Source of the DNA: CAZVJA01 sp964626885
GTDB lineage: Bacteria > Planctomycetota > Planctomycetia > Planctomycetales > Planctomycetaceae
Assembly (NCBI GenBank): GCA_964626885.1
Contig: CAZVJA010000250.1
Location: 1 to 7,404, forward strand
DNA length: 7,404 nucleotides
Direction: 5' to 3'
The position numbers and the translations under genes were made by a program. Positions 1 to 6,104 of the stretch are shown here, in pieces. Each line of letters starts with the position of its first letter. Position 1 is the first letter of the stretch. Below the pieces are notes generated by a model. That model did not search any database. It had not been told where the DNA came from and saw nothing but the letters and a program-made list of their open reading frames with translations.

Positions 1-641
1 GCCGCCAGAAACCGCTCGACCTTCGCTAGATCCTTCACCCCCGGTGACGATTCGACGCCCCCTGCTACATCCACACCCCAAGGGTTCGCAGCGCGGATCG
101 CTTCCGCGACATTCTCGGCTGTCAGTCCGCCGGCGAGGATCAGCGGCGGCCAAATGTCCCGGCGATACTCCTCGCGCAGTACATCCCATGGCACGGTCTG
201 CCCTGTTCCGCCGTATTGTCCCGCGACGTGTGCATCGACAAGACACGCCCGCAACGTGATACCGAGCGCGCGGCAGCGGTCGAGATAATCGCCGAACGGC
301 TGAAGTTTTTCCGCTCCCATGCGAAACGCCCGCACCAGTTGCAGCGCGGGTTGTCGCAGCAAAAGTTCCGCGAGCAATTCGGGAGGCTCATCCCCGTGGA
401 GTTGCGCGGTTTTCAATCCGCAGCGGGTGCAGATCGTATCGACTTCCGCTGCCGAGTGATTGACGAAGACGCCGACCGCTTCGACCCTGTTGGGAAGGGT
501 GCGAACGATCTCGGCCGCGGTTTCGAGGGGGACATGCCTCACCGAACGAGGGAAGAAATTGAGACCGATCGCATCGGGGCGCAGCGCCGCAACCGCTTTC
601 GCCGTCGGAACATCCTTTATGCCGCAGATCTTGGTCCACAT
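1..641 (-). CDS. trpF: Phosphoribosylanthranilate isomerase TrpF (3' end cut by window edge)
   Basis: Isomerises N-(5-phosphoribosyl)anthranilate to the 1-deoxyribulose phosphate form (CdRP) in tryptophan synthesis; a cytosolic TIM barrel. I translated the minus strand from the ATG at 641 and it stays open for 213 codons to the window edge. It starts MWTKICGIKD, giving the family's KICG motif with the catalytic cysteine at residue 6. QLHGDE follows at 80-85, and the catalytic aspartate is D136 in CLVDAH. The phosphate-binding glycines are in LAGG (169-172) and VAGGVESSPG (192-201). TrpF is usually about 205-215 residues, so the stop should lie just outside the window. A weak AGGG sits about 8 bases before the ATG. 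It is a stand-alone TrpF with no trp neighbour visible; the divergent neighbour is unrelated. Identification is firm; only the exact C-terminus is unseen. Confidence 0.95.
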   Translation of the reverse strand, partial: MWTKICGIKDVPTAKAVAALRPDAIGLNFFPRSVRHVPLETAAEIVRTLPNRVEAVGVFVNHSAAEVDTICTRCGLKTAQLHGDEPPELLAELLLRQPALQLVRAFRMGAEKLQPFGDYLDRCRALGITLRACLVDAHVAGQYGGTGQTVPWDVLREEYRRDIWPPLILAGGLTAENVAEAIRAANPWGVDVAGGVESSPGVKDLAKVERFLA

Positions 642-682
642 TTCGCCGACCCTACACTGGTTCCCGCGTCGCGCACAGTGTT

Positions 683-712
683 ATCATACATATCAACGAT
701 CGAAAATGTGAC
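683..712 (-). promoter_or_regulatory. Candidate sigma70-type promoter for trpF
   Basis: On the minus strand GTCACA (707-712, 4 of 6 to TTGACA) and TATGAT (683-688, 5 of 6 to TATAAT) are separated by 18 bases. Initiation would be near 676, leaving a leader of about 35 bases before trpF. This is the most AT-rich part of the 127-bp divergent region 642-768, which must also hold the promoter of the oxidoreductase on the other strand; I could not place that one. Planctomycete promoters are poorly matched to the E. coli consensus, so this is a guess from spacing and sequence. Confidence 0.35.
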
Positions 713-768
713 GAACGCGGGGTTCCACCCAAGATTTGAGGCTATTCATCCAGCAAAGGTTCGTGACC

Positions 769-2091
769 ATGACTGAACGCTCCGCCCGACGTGAGACCTC
801 CCCCGCTTCTTCCATTTCCGCCCCGGATCGCCGCGACTTTTTGAAGACCGGCGCTGCTCTCGTCGGCGGATCGCTGGCGCTCAATCTCGGGCTTCGTTCC
901 AGTGCCTATGCCGCCGGGAGCGACATCATTCGCGTCGGGCTCGTCGGTTGCGGCGGGCGCGGAACCGGAGCGGCGGCTCAGGCGCTCAACGCCGATCCGC
1001 AGGCGCGGCTTGTCGCCATGGGGGACGCGTTTCTCGATCGCCTCGAAGGGAGCTTGAAGAACCTGCAGAAGCAATCGGTCGGCGAGAAGGTGCAAGTCGC
1101 CGACGATCATAAGTTCGTCGGGTTCGATGCCTACAAGCATGTCATTGAAGCCAGCGACGTGGTGCTGCTTTGCTCTCCGCCGCACTTCCGCCCGGCACAT
1201 CTAAAGGGGGCGATTGACGCCGGGAAACATGTTTTCGCCGAGAAACCGGTGGCTGTCGATGCGCCCGGAGTGCGTTCGGTGATGGAGACGTGCAAGAAGG
1301 CGAAAGAGAAAAACCTGGCGGTCGTTTCGGGACTCTGTTGGCGGTACGACCACGGCATGCGAGCCACGTTCGAACAGATCCACAGCGGCACGGCCGGCGA
1401 GATTGTCGCCATGCAATGCAGCTACAACACCGGCGGGCTCTGGAATCACCCCCGCAAGCCGGAATGGTCCGACATGGAATGGCAGGTCCGCAACTGGCTG
1501 TACTTCACCTGGCTCTCGGGGGATTTCAACGTCGAGCAGCATGTGCACAGCCTCGACAAAATGGCCTGGGCGATGGGGGACGAGCCGCCGAAGGAATGCA
1601 GCGGCACCGGCGGCCGGCAGACTCGCATCGCGCCGGAGTTCGGCCACATCTTCGACCACATGGCGGTCATCTACGAATACAAGAACGGCGTGAAAGCGTT
1701 CGCCCGCTGCCGGCAGCAGGACGGCTGCACCAACGACGTCAGCGACCACATCTTCGGCACCAAGGGACGGGTCGACATCTTCAAGCACCGCATCCATTCG
1801 CACGACGGCAAGCTCATCTGGAAGTTCGACGGCGAGAAGGGAAACATGTATCAGACCGAGCACAACGAGCTCTTCGCATCGATCCGCTCGGGCAACCCCA
1901 TCAACAACGGCGACTACATGTCGAAGAGCACGCTGATGGGAATCATGGGACGGATGTCGGCCTACACCGGCAAAGACATCACCTGGGAGCAGGCCCTCAA
2001 CTCGACGGAAGACCTCACGCCGCCGGCCTACGAATGGGGACCGATCTCCGTTCCACCGGTCGCGATGCCCGGCCTGACGCCGTTCGCGTGA
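769..2091 (+). CDS. Tat-exported Gfo/Idh/MocA-family oxidoreductase
   Basis: Predicted NAD(P)-dependent sugar or sugar-derivative oxidoreductase of 440 residues, exported folded by the Tat pathway. Residues 20-28 (DRRDFLKTG) are a twin-arginine motif, followed by a hydrophobic stretch (about 29-41) and a likely cleavage after AYA or AYAA near 48-49. The Rossmann fold begins at 54 with VGLVGCGGRG (56-65). EKP is at 158-160, with the family's cofactor/catalytic lysine K159. The C-terminal domain holds FNVEQHVHSLD, where E256, H260 and D263 fit the usual acid-x3-His-x2-Asp pattern. I chose the ATG at 769 because AAAGG lies 9 bases upstream; the frame opens earlier at a TTG (736), which would add 11 residues without a better ribosome site. 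It diverges from trpF and converges on the DUF423 gene. The family is certain, the substrate unknown; a glycan-related role is inferred from the nearby sulfatase. Confidence 0.93.
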   Translation: MTERSARRETSPASSISAPDRRDFLKTGAALVGGSLALNLGLRSSAYAAGSDIIRVGLVGCGGRGTGAAAQALNADPQARLVAMGDAFLDRLEGSLKNLQKQSVGEKVQVADDHKFVGFDAYKHVIEASDVVLLCSPPHFRPAHLKGAIDAGKHVFAEKPVAVDAPGVRSVMETCKKAKEKNLAVVSGLCWRYDHGMRATFEQIHSGTAGEIVAMQCSYNTGGLWNHPRKPEWSDMEWQVRNWLYFTWLSGDFNVEQHVHSLDKMAWAMGDEPPKECSGTGGRQTRIAPEFGHIFDHMAVIYEYKNGVKAFARCRQQDGCTNDVSDHIFGTKGRVDIFKHRIHSHDGKLIWKFDGEKGNMYQTEHNELFASIRSGNPINNGDYMSKSTLMGIMGRMSAYTGKDITWEQALNSTEDLTPPAYEWGPISVPPVAMPGLTPFA

Positions 2092-2185
2092 CGAGACGAT
2101 TCCAGCGGCCAATGTTCAGCGCGCCTACCGATGAACGAGCCGAGTGAACGAGTGGCAAAAGCGAACTGACTCGGATTGATGTCGA

Positions 2186-2208
2186 CGTCGTGCCGGTGTC
2201 GCACGATG
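2186..2208. terminator. Candidate hairpin terminator between convergent genes
   Basis: TCGTGC (2188-2193) and GCACGA (2201-2206) form a perfect 6-bp stem with a 7-base loop, extendable by a G-T wobble and one C-G pair. It lies 5 bases beyond the DUF423 stop (minus strand) and about 95 bases after the oxidoreductase stop (plus strand), inside the 121-bp convergent gap. No clear T-run follows on either strand, so if it terminates transcription it is not a classical intrinsic terminator. The rest of 2092-2212 shows nothing I can name. Confidence 0.3.
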
Positions 2209-2212
2209 GAAT

Positions 2213-2668
2213 CTATTCGGTTTTGTGTCCGATCGAGCAGGTGCGGGCCGCCATGGCGAGCGCCACCCAGCCGACGATGAACAGCGTGCCGCCGATCGGG
2301 GCGATCATGCCGAAGCGGGTGATTCCCGTCAGCGTGAGCGCATACAGACTGCCGGAGAAGAAGACGATTCCCAGCAGGAACGACCAGCCGGAAATTAGCA
2401 TCCAGCGTGTGCTGGCGTTTGCGAATCCGAGCAGTCCGACGGCGATGAGCCCCAACGCGTGATACATCTGGTATTCCGCGCCGGTCTTGAAGTCTTGCAG
2501 GTACTTCCACGAGGTGGGAACGGAGAAGCCGGCGACAGTTTTAGGTGAGGCTTCGGCATACTGCTCGGCGAACCGCGTGTCGAGCCCGTGCGCCGCGAAG
2601 GCCCCCTGCACGACAGCCAACCCCGCGAGCAGCGCTCCGACAATCAGCCAGCTTTTGGATGAACTCAT
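2213..2668 (-). CDS. DUF423 (YgdD-type) small integral membrane protein
   Basis: A 151-residue inner-membrane protein of unknown molecular function belonging to DUF423. Family landmarks are QGAFAAHGLD (21-30), EYQMYHALGL (65-74), SGSLYALTLTG (105-115) and the APIGGTLFIVGW stretch (123-134). Four hydrophobic segments are visible at about 7-27, 68-84, 89-111 and 119-141, the usual four-helix layout. The segment between AHGLD and the EYQMYH motif (about 31-64) is longer than in E. coli YgdD as I remember it and carries WKYLQDF; it would be a soluble loop. Start: ATG at 2668, with GAGG 9 bases upstream. It lies 30 bp downstream of the DJ-1/PfpI gene on the same strand, so the two are probably cotranscribed. 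The family call is strong; no function is assigned. Confidence 0.9.
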   Translation of the reverse strand: MSSSKSWLIVGALLAGLAVVQGAFAAHGLDTRFAEQYAEASPKTVAGFSVPTSWKYLQDFKTGAEYQMYHALGLIAVGLLGFANASTRWMLISGWSFLLGIVFFSGSLYALTLTGITRFGMIAPIGGTLFIVGWVALAMAARTCSIGHKTE

Positions 2669-2698
2669 GGTTGCGAACCTCGTTTGGCCGTGGATCGT

Positions 2699-3280
2699 TC
2701 AACTGGAAATCTTGACACCCAGCACTTGGAGCAGCGCCGCGAGCCACGCGGGGTGCGCGGGCCAGGCTGGTGCGGTAATCAACATGCCGTCGACATGGGC
2801 CTGATCGAGCGGCACTTCGACATATTTGCCGCCGGCAAGCGACACCTCCGGCGCACAGGCCGGGTAAGCGGTACAGCTTTTCCCCTTCAACACGCCGCTG
2901 GCCGCGAGAAGCTGCAGCCCGTGGCAGATCGCGGCGATCGGCTTGTTCGACTCCGCGAAGTGCCGCACGATCTTGCAGACGGCATCGTTCAGGCGAAGAT
3001 ATTCCGGCGCCCGGCCTCCCGGAACGACGAGCGCGTCGTACTCGGCGGGTTGAATCTCGGCGAAGGTCGCGTTGAGCGTGAAGTTGTGCCCCGGCTTTTC
3101 GGTGTAGGTCTGGTCCCCTTCAAAGTCGTGCACGGCGGTCCGTATCCGGTCGCCCGCTTTCTTGCCAGGGCAAACGGCATGCACGGTGTAGCCTGCCATT
3201 TGCAGTGCCTGGAACGGCACCATGATTTCGTAGTCTTCCACAAAGTCGCCGGCGAGCAGCAGAATCTTCTTCGCAGCCAT
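2699..3280 (-). CDS. DJ-1/PfpI-family protein (class I glutamine amidotransferase-like)
   Basis: A 193-residue single-domain cytosolic protein with the DJ-1/PfpI fold. The nucleophile elbow AAICHGLQLL (116-125) carries the reactive cysteine C119 followed by H120, as in PfpI proteases and many ThiJ-like proteins. The conserved acid near the N-terminus is E18 in VEDYEIMVP (14-22), and LVVPGGRAPEYL (84-95) is the other core motif. The C-terminus has the sequence APAWPAHPAWL (170-180). Members of this superfamily act as proteases, glyoxalases, deglycases or chaperones, and the sequence does not decide between these. There is no signal peptide. Start: ATG at 3280, with GGGAG about 8 bases upstream. 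It is first in a likely two-gene unit with the DUF423 gene and diverges from the sulfatase. Confidence 0.93.
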   Translation of the reverse strand: MAAKKILLLAGDFVEDYEIMVPFQALQMAGYTVHAVCPGKKAGDRIRTAVHDFEGDQTYTEKPGHNFTLNATFAEIQPAEYDALVVPGGRAPEYLRLNDAVCKIVRHFAESNKPIAAICHGLQLLAASGVLKGKSCTAYPACAPEVSLAGGKYVEVPLDQAHVDGMLITAPAWPAHPAWLAALLQVLGVKISS

Positions 3281-3458
3281 GAGATCGTCTCCCGAAAAGG
3301 CGTTCCCGTCATGCTACCTCCAGCCGGAGAAAGGGACCAGCATCGCGATTGTCGGACGAATTTCCTCGGGAATAGAGAGGGGCTTGCGTGGCGATGTCGC
3401 GAGGATGACAATAAGACCCGCTCGTCTTCCCCGTCATAACTAACCAGTCTGGTGCCGC
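3281..3458. promoter_or_regulatory. Divergent intergenic region between DJ-1/PfpI and sulfatase genes
   Basis: This 178-bp gap must carry the start signals of two divergent units. On the minus strand GGGAG just before 3280 is a good ribosome site. On the plus strand no Shine-Dalgarno-like sequence precedes the sulfatase ATG. I see no -35/-10 pair good enough to name on either strand, and no convincing operator. The region is noncoding as far as I can tell: the reading frames crossing it are extensions of antisense shadows of the DJ-1/PfpI gene. Confidence 0.5.
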
Positions 3459-4904
3459 ATGACGAAGTTCACTCGTATCCGCAGCGCCTCATTATTGTTC
3501 ATCGCGGCGATGACCGTCGTGGAGCCATGCCGCGCCGCCGAAGCACGTCCCAACGTGCTGATGATCGCTGTGGATGATCTGAACGACTGGGTCGGCTATC
3601 TCGGCGGGAACCCGCAATGCCGCACGCCGAACATCGACCGGCTGGCGGCGCGCGGCATGCTGTTCACCCGCTCGTACTGTGCCGCGCCGGTCTGCAATCC
3701 GTCGCGGGCGGCGCTGTTGACCGGTTCGCGTCCGTCGACGTCGGGGGTCTACTCAAACTCGCAGCCGTGGCGCGTCGCCCTGCCGAATGTTCTCACGTTG
3801 CCGCAGCATTTCATGGCAAATGGGTATCACGCGGCGGGCTGCGGGAAGATCTTTCATGGGGCGTTTCCGGAAGATGCCTCGTGGAACGAATACCTCCGGC
3901 AGAAAGGTGATCCGGAGCCGACGAAGGAGATCCTCGAATCCCCGCACAGCCACGCGGGCACGATTCGCTGGGGAGAGCTCGACGTCGACGATTCGAAGAT
4001 GAGCGACCACAAGATGGTCGATTGGACAATCAAGTATTTGAAGGAGAAGCACGATAAGCCCTTCTTTCTCGGCTGTGGAATCTTCCGTCCGCACATGCCG
4101 TGGAATGTGCCGCGGAAGTATTACGACATGTACCCGCTCGAGACGATTCAGTTGCCGAAGGTGTTGGAGACCGACCTCGACGACATTCCGCCGGCGGGTC
4201 GCCAGATGGCCAAGCCGGAGGGGGATCATGCCACGATCCTGAAAACCGGGAACTGGCAGCGCGCGGTCCAGGCCTATCTGGCGAGCATCGCCTTCACCGA
4301 CGGCGAAATCGGCCGGCTGCTCGACGCGCTCGACAATTCGGACTTCGCGAAGAACACGATTATCGTTCTGTGGGGAGATCACGGCTGGCATCTGGGGGAG
4401 AAGCAGCATTGGCGGAAGTTCGCGCTCTGGGAAGAGGCGACCCGCACGCCGCTGATCTTCGTTGTGCCGGGGATGACGCAACCGGGGAGCGTTTGCGAGC
4501 GGACCGTGGATTTGATGGCGGTGTACCCCACACTCTCGGAATTGTGCGGTATGCCGCTGCCGAAACAGCCGATCGAGGGGAAGAGCATCGTCAGCCTGCT
4601 GAAAGATCCGAAGTCGGAATGGAACACACCGGCCCTCACCACGCACCAGCGCAACAATCACGCGGTGCGGTCGGAGCGGTTTCGATACATTCGATACGAA
4701 GACGGCTCGGAAGAACTGTACGACCACGACGCCGACCCGCTCGAATGGAAGAATCTCGCGGATGACCCGCGGTTTGCGGGTGTGAAAAAAGAACTTGCGG
4801 CAGCCATTCCGAGCGTCAACGCGCCGGACTCCCCCAACATGCGCCGGGGAGTGCTCGAGCGGCGGGGGTCGGAATCCGGCGGATCGAAAAAGAATGATGA
4901 GTGA
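3459..4904 (+). CDS. Exported type I (formylglycine) sulfatase, iduronate-2-sulfatase-like
   Basis: A 481-residue sulfatase that should hydrolyse sulfate esters, most likely on a polysaccharide. An N-terminal signal peptide (basic MTKFTRIR, hydrophobic about 10-21, likely cut after CRA near 26) sends it through Sec. The core motif CNPSRAALLTG puts C79 in C-x-P-S-R, the cysteine converted to formylglycine. Metal and active-site residues seen in iduronate-2-sulfatase are all present: D39 and D40, K130 and H133 (GKIFH), H212 (RPHMPW), D307 and H308 (GDHGWHLGE), and K320. KPFFLGCGIFRPHMPW (200-215) and YPLETIQLP (225-233) also match that group. The start is forced: an in-frame TAA lies at 3441 and ATG 3459 is the first start codon after it, although no ribosome site precedes it. 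The tail (about 462-481) is polar and low in complexity. The maturation enzyme is not in the window. The true substrate is unknown. Confidence 0.95.
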   Translation: MTKFTRIRSASLLFIAAMTVVEPCRAAEARPNVLMIAVDDLNDWVGYLGGNPQCRTPNIDRLAARGMLFTRSYCAAPVCNPSRAALLTGSRPSTSGVYSNSQPWRVALPNVLTLPQHFMANGYHAAGCGKIFHGAFPEDASWNEYLRQKGDPEPTKEILESPHSHAGTIRWGELDVDDSKMSDHKMVDWTIKYLKEKHDKPFFLGCGIFRPHMPWNVPRKYYDMYPLETIQLPKVLETDLDDIPPAGRQMAKPEGDHATILKTGNWQRAVQAYLASIAFTDGEIGRLLDALDNSDFAKNTIIVLWGDHGWHLGEKQHWRKFALWEEATRTPLIFVVPGMTQPGSVCERTVDLMAVYPTLSELCGMPLPKQPIEGKSIVSLLKDPKSEWNTPALTTHQRNNHAVRSERFRYIRYEDGSEELYDHDADPLEWKNLADDPRFAGVKKELAAAIPSVNAPDSPNMRRGVLERRGSESGGSKKNDE

Positions 4905-5617
4905 TGTCGTTCGAGAAGCAGGTCGCGGAAAATTACCGGAACGTGATGGAACGGGTCGCGCGTGCCTGCAAGCGCGCCGGCCGGTCCCCCGCTGACGTCA
5001 CGCTGATCGCGGTGACAAAATCCGCGGACGTTCCCTGGATTCAGGCGCTGGTCGACCTGGGGGCACACGATCTCGGCGAAAGCCGTCCGCAGCAGCTTAT
5101 CGAACGGGCCGAGCGAATCACCGGTCCTGTTCGCTGGCATCTCATCGGGCATTTACAGCGGAACAAGGTACGGCAGGTCCTGCCGGTGGTTTCCATGATT
5201 CATTCGATCGACAGCCCGCGGCTGTTGACGCGTGTCGATGAACTCGCCGGCGAATTGCAGCTTTCGCCCAAAGTTCTGCTGGAGGTGAACATTTCCGGCG
5301 AGAACTCGAAGGGAGGTTTTACGTCGAAGGAAATTGTTGAGGCGTGGGAGACGATTCTTTCCTGCCGACATGTTAGAATCTCCGGCCTGATGACGATGGC
5401 ACCGCTGGTCGATAACCCCCAGGAGATACGTCCGGTGTTTCGCGGGTTGCGGGAGCTGCGAGACCGCCTGCGGGACGCCTCTCCGCCGGAGATCACGCTG
5501 CCGGAGTTGTCGATGGGAATGAGCAACGATTACGAGGCGGCCGTCGAGGAAGGAGCCACAATGATCCGCGTCGGCAGTTCCTTGTTCGAAGGGATCGCTC
5601 TCAGCGAAACCGACTGA
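4904..5617 (+). CDS. yggS: YggS/PROSC-family pyridoxal 5'-phosphate homeostasis protein
   Basis: A 237-residue cytosolic PLP-binding protein of the YggS/PLPBP family, which buffers free PLP and has no known catalytic activity. It is a single alanine-racemase-like TIM barrel. The PLP lysine is K39 in LIAVTKSAD (34-42). WHLIGHLQRNKVR (78-90) is the family signature. SMGMSNDY (203-210) and IRVGSSLFEG (221-230) form the phosphate-binding end. Length matches the usual 220-240 residues. The ATG at 4904 overlaps the sulfatase TGA as TGATG, pointing to coupled translation; GTG at 4901 could add one residue. No clear ribosome site precedes it, consistent with coupling. The DUF167 gene follows, recalling the yggS-yggT-yggU order with yggT absent. 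Function is well supported; its link to the sulfatase is probably positional only. Confidence 0.95.
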   Translation: MSFEKQVAENYRNVMERVARACKRAGRSPADVTLIAVTKSADVPWIQALVDLGAHDLGESRPQQLIERAERITGPVRWHLIGHLQRNKVRQVLPVVSMIHSIDSPRLLTRVDELAGELQLSPKVLLEVNISGENSKGGFTSKEIVEAWETILSCRHVRISGLMTMAPLVDNPQEIRPVFRGLRELRDRLRDASPPEITLPELSMGMSNDYEAAVEEGATMIRVGSSLFEGIALSETD

Positions 5618-5645
5618 CGTTGTTGCTCCAATTTCAAGATGGATT

Positions 5646-5680
5646 TTGCTGATTGCTGAAAGCTGACCGCTGAAGGCTTC
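5646..5680 (+). repeat. Heptameric tandem repeat NNGCTGA, four copies plus a degenerate fifth
   Basis: GCTGA recurs exactly every 7 bases: TTGCTGA (5646-5652), TTGCTGA (5653-5659), AAGCTGA (5660-5666), CCGCTGA (5667-5673), then a decayed AGGCTTC (5674-5680). It fills about half of the 67-bp gap between yggS and the DUF167 gene. The junction of the last units gives GAAGG (5672-5676), placed 8 bases before the DUF167 ATG, so the array seems to supply that gene's ribosome binding site. Heptameric tandem repeats between genes are known in cyanobacteria (STRR sequences) and, from memory, similar ones occur in planctomycetes. Confidence 0.8.
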
Positions 5681-5684
5681 TCTC

Positions 5685-5993
5685 ATGATCGAACTGCGAC
5701 AGATCGCCGAAGGGATTCTCATTCCCGTCCAGGCACAGCCCCGCGCGCGGCGAAATGCCGTGACCGGCATGAACGCGGGGCGGCTCAAGGTGGCTGTGAC
5801 GGAAGCGGCCGAGAAGGGGAAAGCCAACGACGCGGTGATCGACGTGCTGGCGGAGGCGCTCGGGTTGAAGAAGTCGCAGATCCGGCTGGCTCGCGGCGCG
5901 ACCTCGACGAAGAAAGAGTTTCTCGTCACCGACTCCACTCTGGAAGACGTACGGTTCGCGGTCGCCACCTGCTTGAGCGCGCTGAACAAGTAA
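5685..5993 (+). CDS. DUF167 (YggU/UPF0235) family protein
   Basis: A 102-residue soluble protein of the DUF167 family, of unknown molecular function. Family landmarks in order are an N-terminal V-x-P-type strand (VQAQPRARRN, 15-24), RLKVAVTEAA (33-42), the signature EKGKAND (43-49), a helix (VIDVLAEALGL, 51-61), and RGATSTKK (70-77) before the last strand. Length is typical (about 95-110). Start: ATG at 5685, with GAAGG 8 bases upstream, taken from the heptad repeat. It is the last gene of the sulfatase-yggS-DUF167 run; the link with yggS is common in bacteria and makes cotranscription likely. It ends about 11 bases before a compound inverted repeat that may terminate the unit. Family is secure; the role is not known. 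Confidence 0.92.
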   Translation: MIELRQIAEGILIPVQAQPRARRNAVTGMNAGRLKVAVTEAAEKGKANDAVIDVLAEALGLKKSQIRLARGATSTKKEFLVTDSTLEDVRFAVATCLSALNK

Positions 5994-6004
5994 GCCCGGT
6001 CGAT

Positions 6005-6071
6005 GTGTCACTGGCTTCGCCAGTACTCAGCGCAACTTGTGTCAAGCACACTGGCGGAGCCAGCGGCACAC
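6005..6071. repeat. Compound inverted repeat in convergent gap; possible bidirectional terminator or dispersed REP-like element
   Basis: The arms at 6005-6024 and 6050-6071 are complementary over about 20 bp, with one 2-base bulge (6066-6067), one A-C mismatch (6010/6064) and one T-G wobble. Each arm also folds alone: ACTGGC-TTC-GCCAGT (6010-6024) is a perfect 6-bp hairpin, and CTGGC-GGA-GCCAG (6051-6063) a perfect 5-bp hairpin. TGTGTCA occurs twice in direct orientation (6004-6010 and 6038-6044). It occupies most of the 111-bp gap between the convergent DUF167 and oxidoreductase genes, where termination of both units is expected, but no T-run follows either side. The nested symmetry suggests a dispersed palindromic element; copies elsewhere cannot be seen here. 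Confidence 0.6.
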
Positions 6072-6104
6072 GCAATCGCCCGCAGATCGATTTTGCGGCA
6101 GCGT

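Noticed and set aside
736..768. TTG start that would lengthen the Tat oxidoreductase by 11 residues
   Set aside because: It has no better ribosome site, while the ATG at 769 has AAAGG at suitable spacing and gives a normal Tat n-region.
216..776. Plus-strand open frame of 186 codons opposite trpF
   Set aside because: trpF reads intact on the other strand from 641 to the window edge with its catalytic C6 and D136; this frame has no recognisable features.
1201..2112. A 303-codon open frame on the minus strand opposite the Tat oxidoreductase
   Set aside because: It is rich in Arg, Val, Ala and His with no recognisable motif, lies wholly across a clearly real gene, and is what GC-rich third positions produce in the antisense frame.
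3753..4727. A 324-codon open frame on the minus strand inside the sulfatase
   Set aside because: It shows the same shadow composition with no domain, signal or ribosome site; the plus-strand sulfatase has all catalytic residues.
5153..5989. Minus-strand open frame of 278 codons across yggS, the gap and DUF167
   Set aside because: The part over the gap translates the heptad repeat (a QLSAIS-like run), a familiar artefact of such repeats; the rest is antisense to two real genes.
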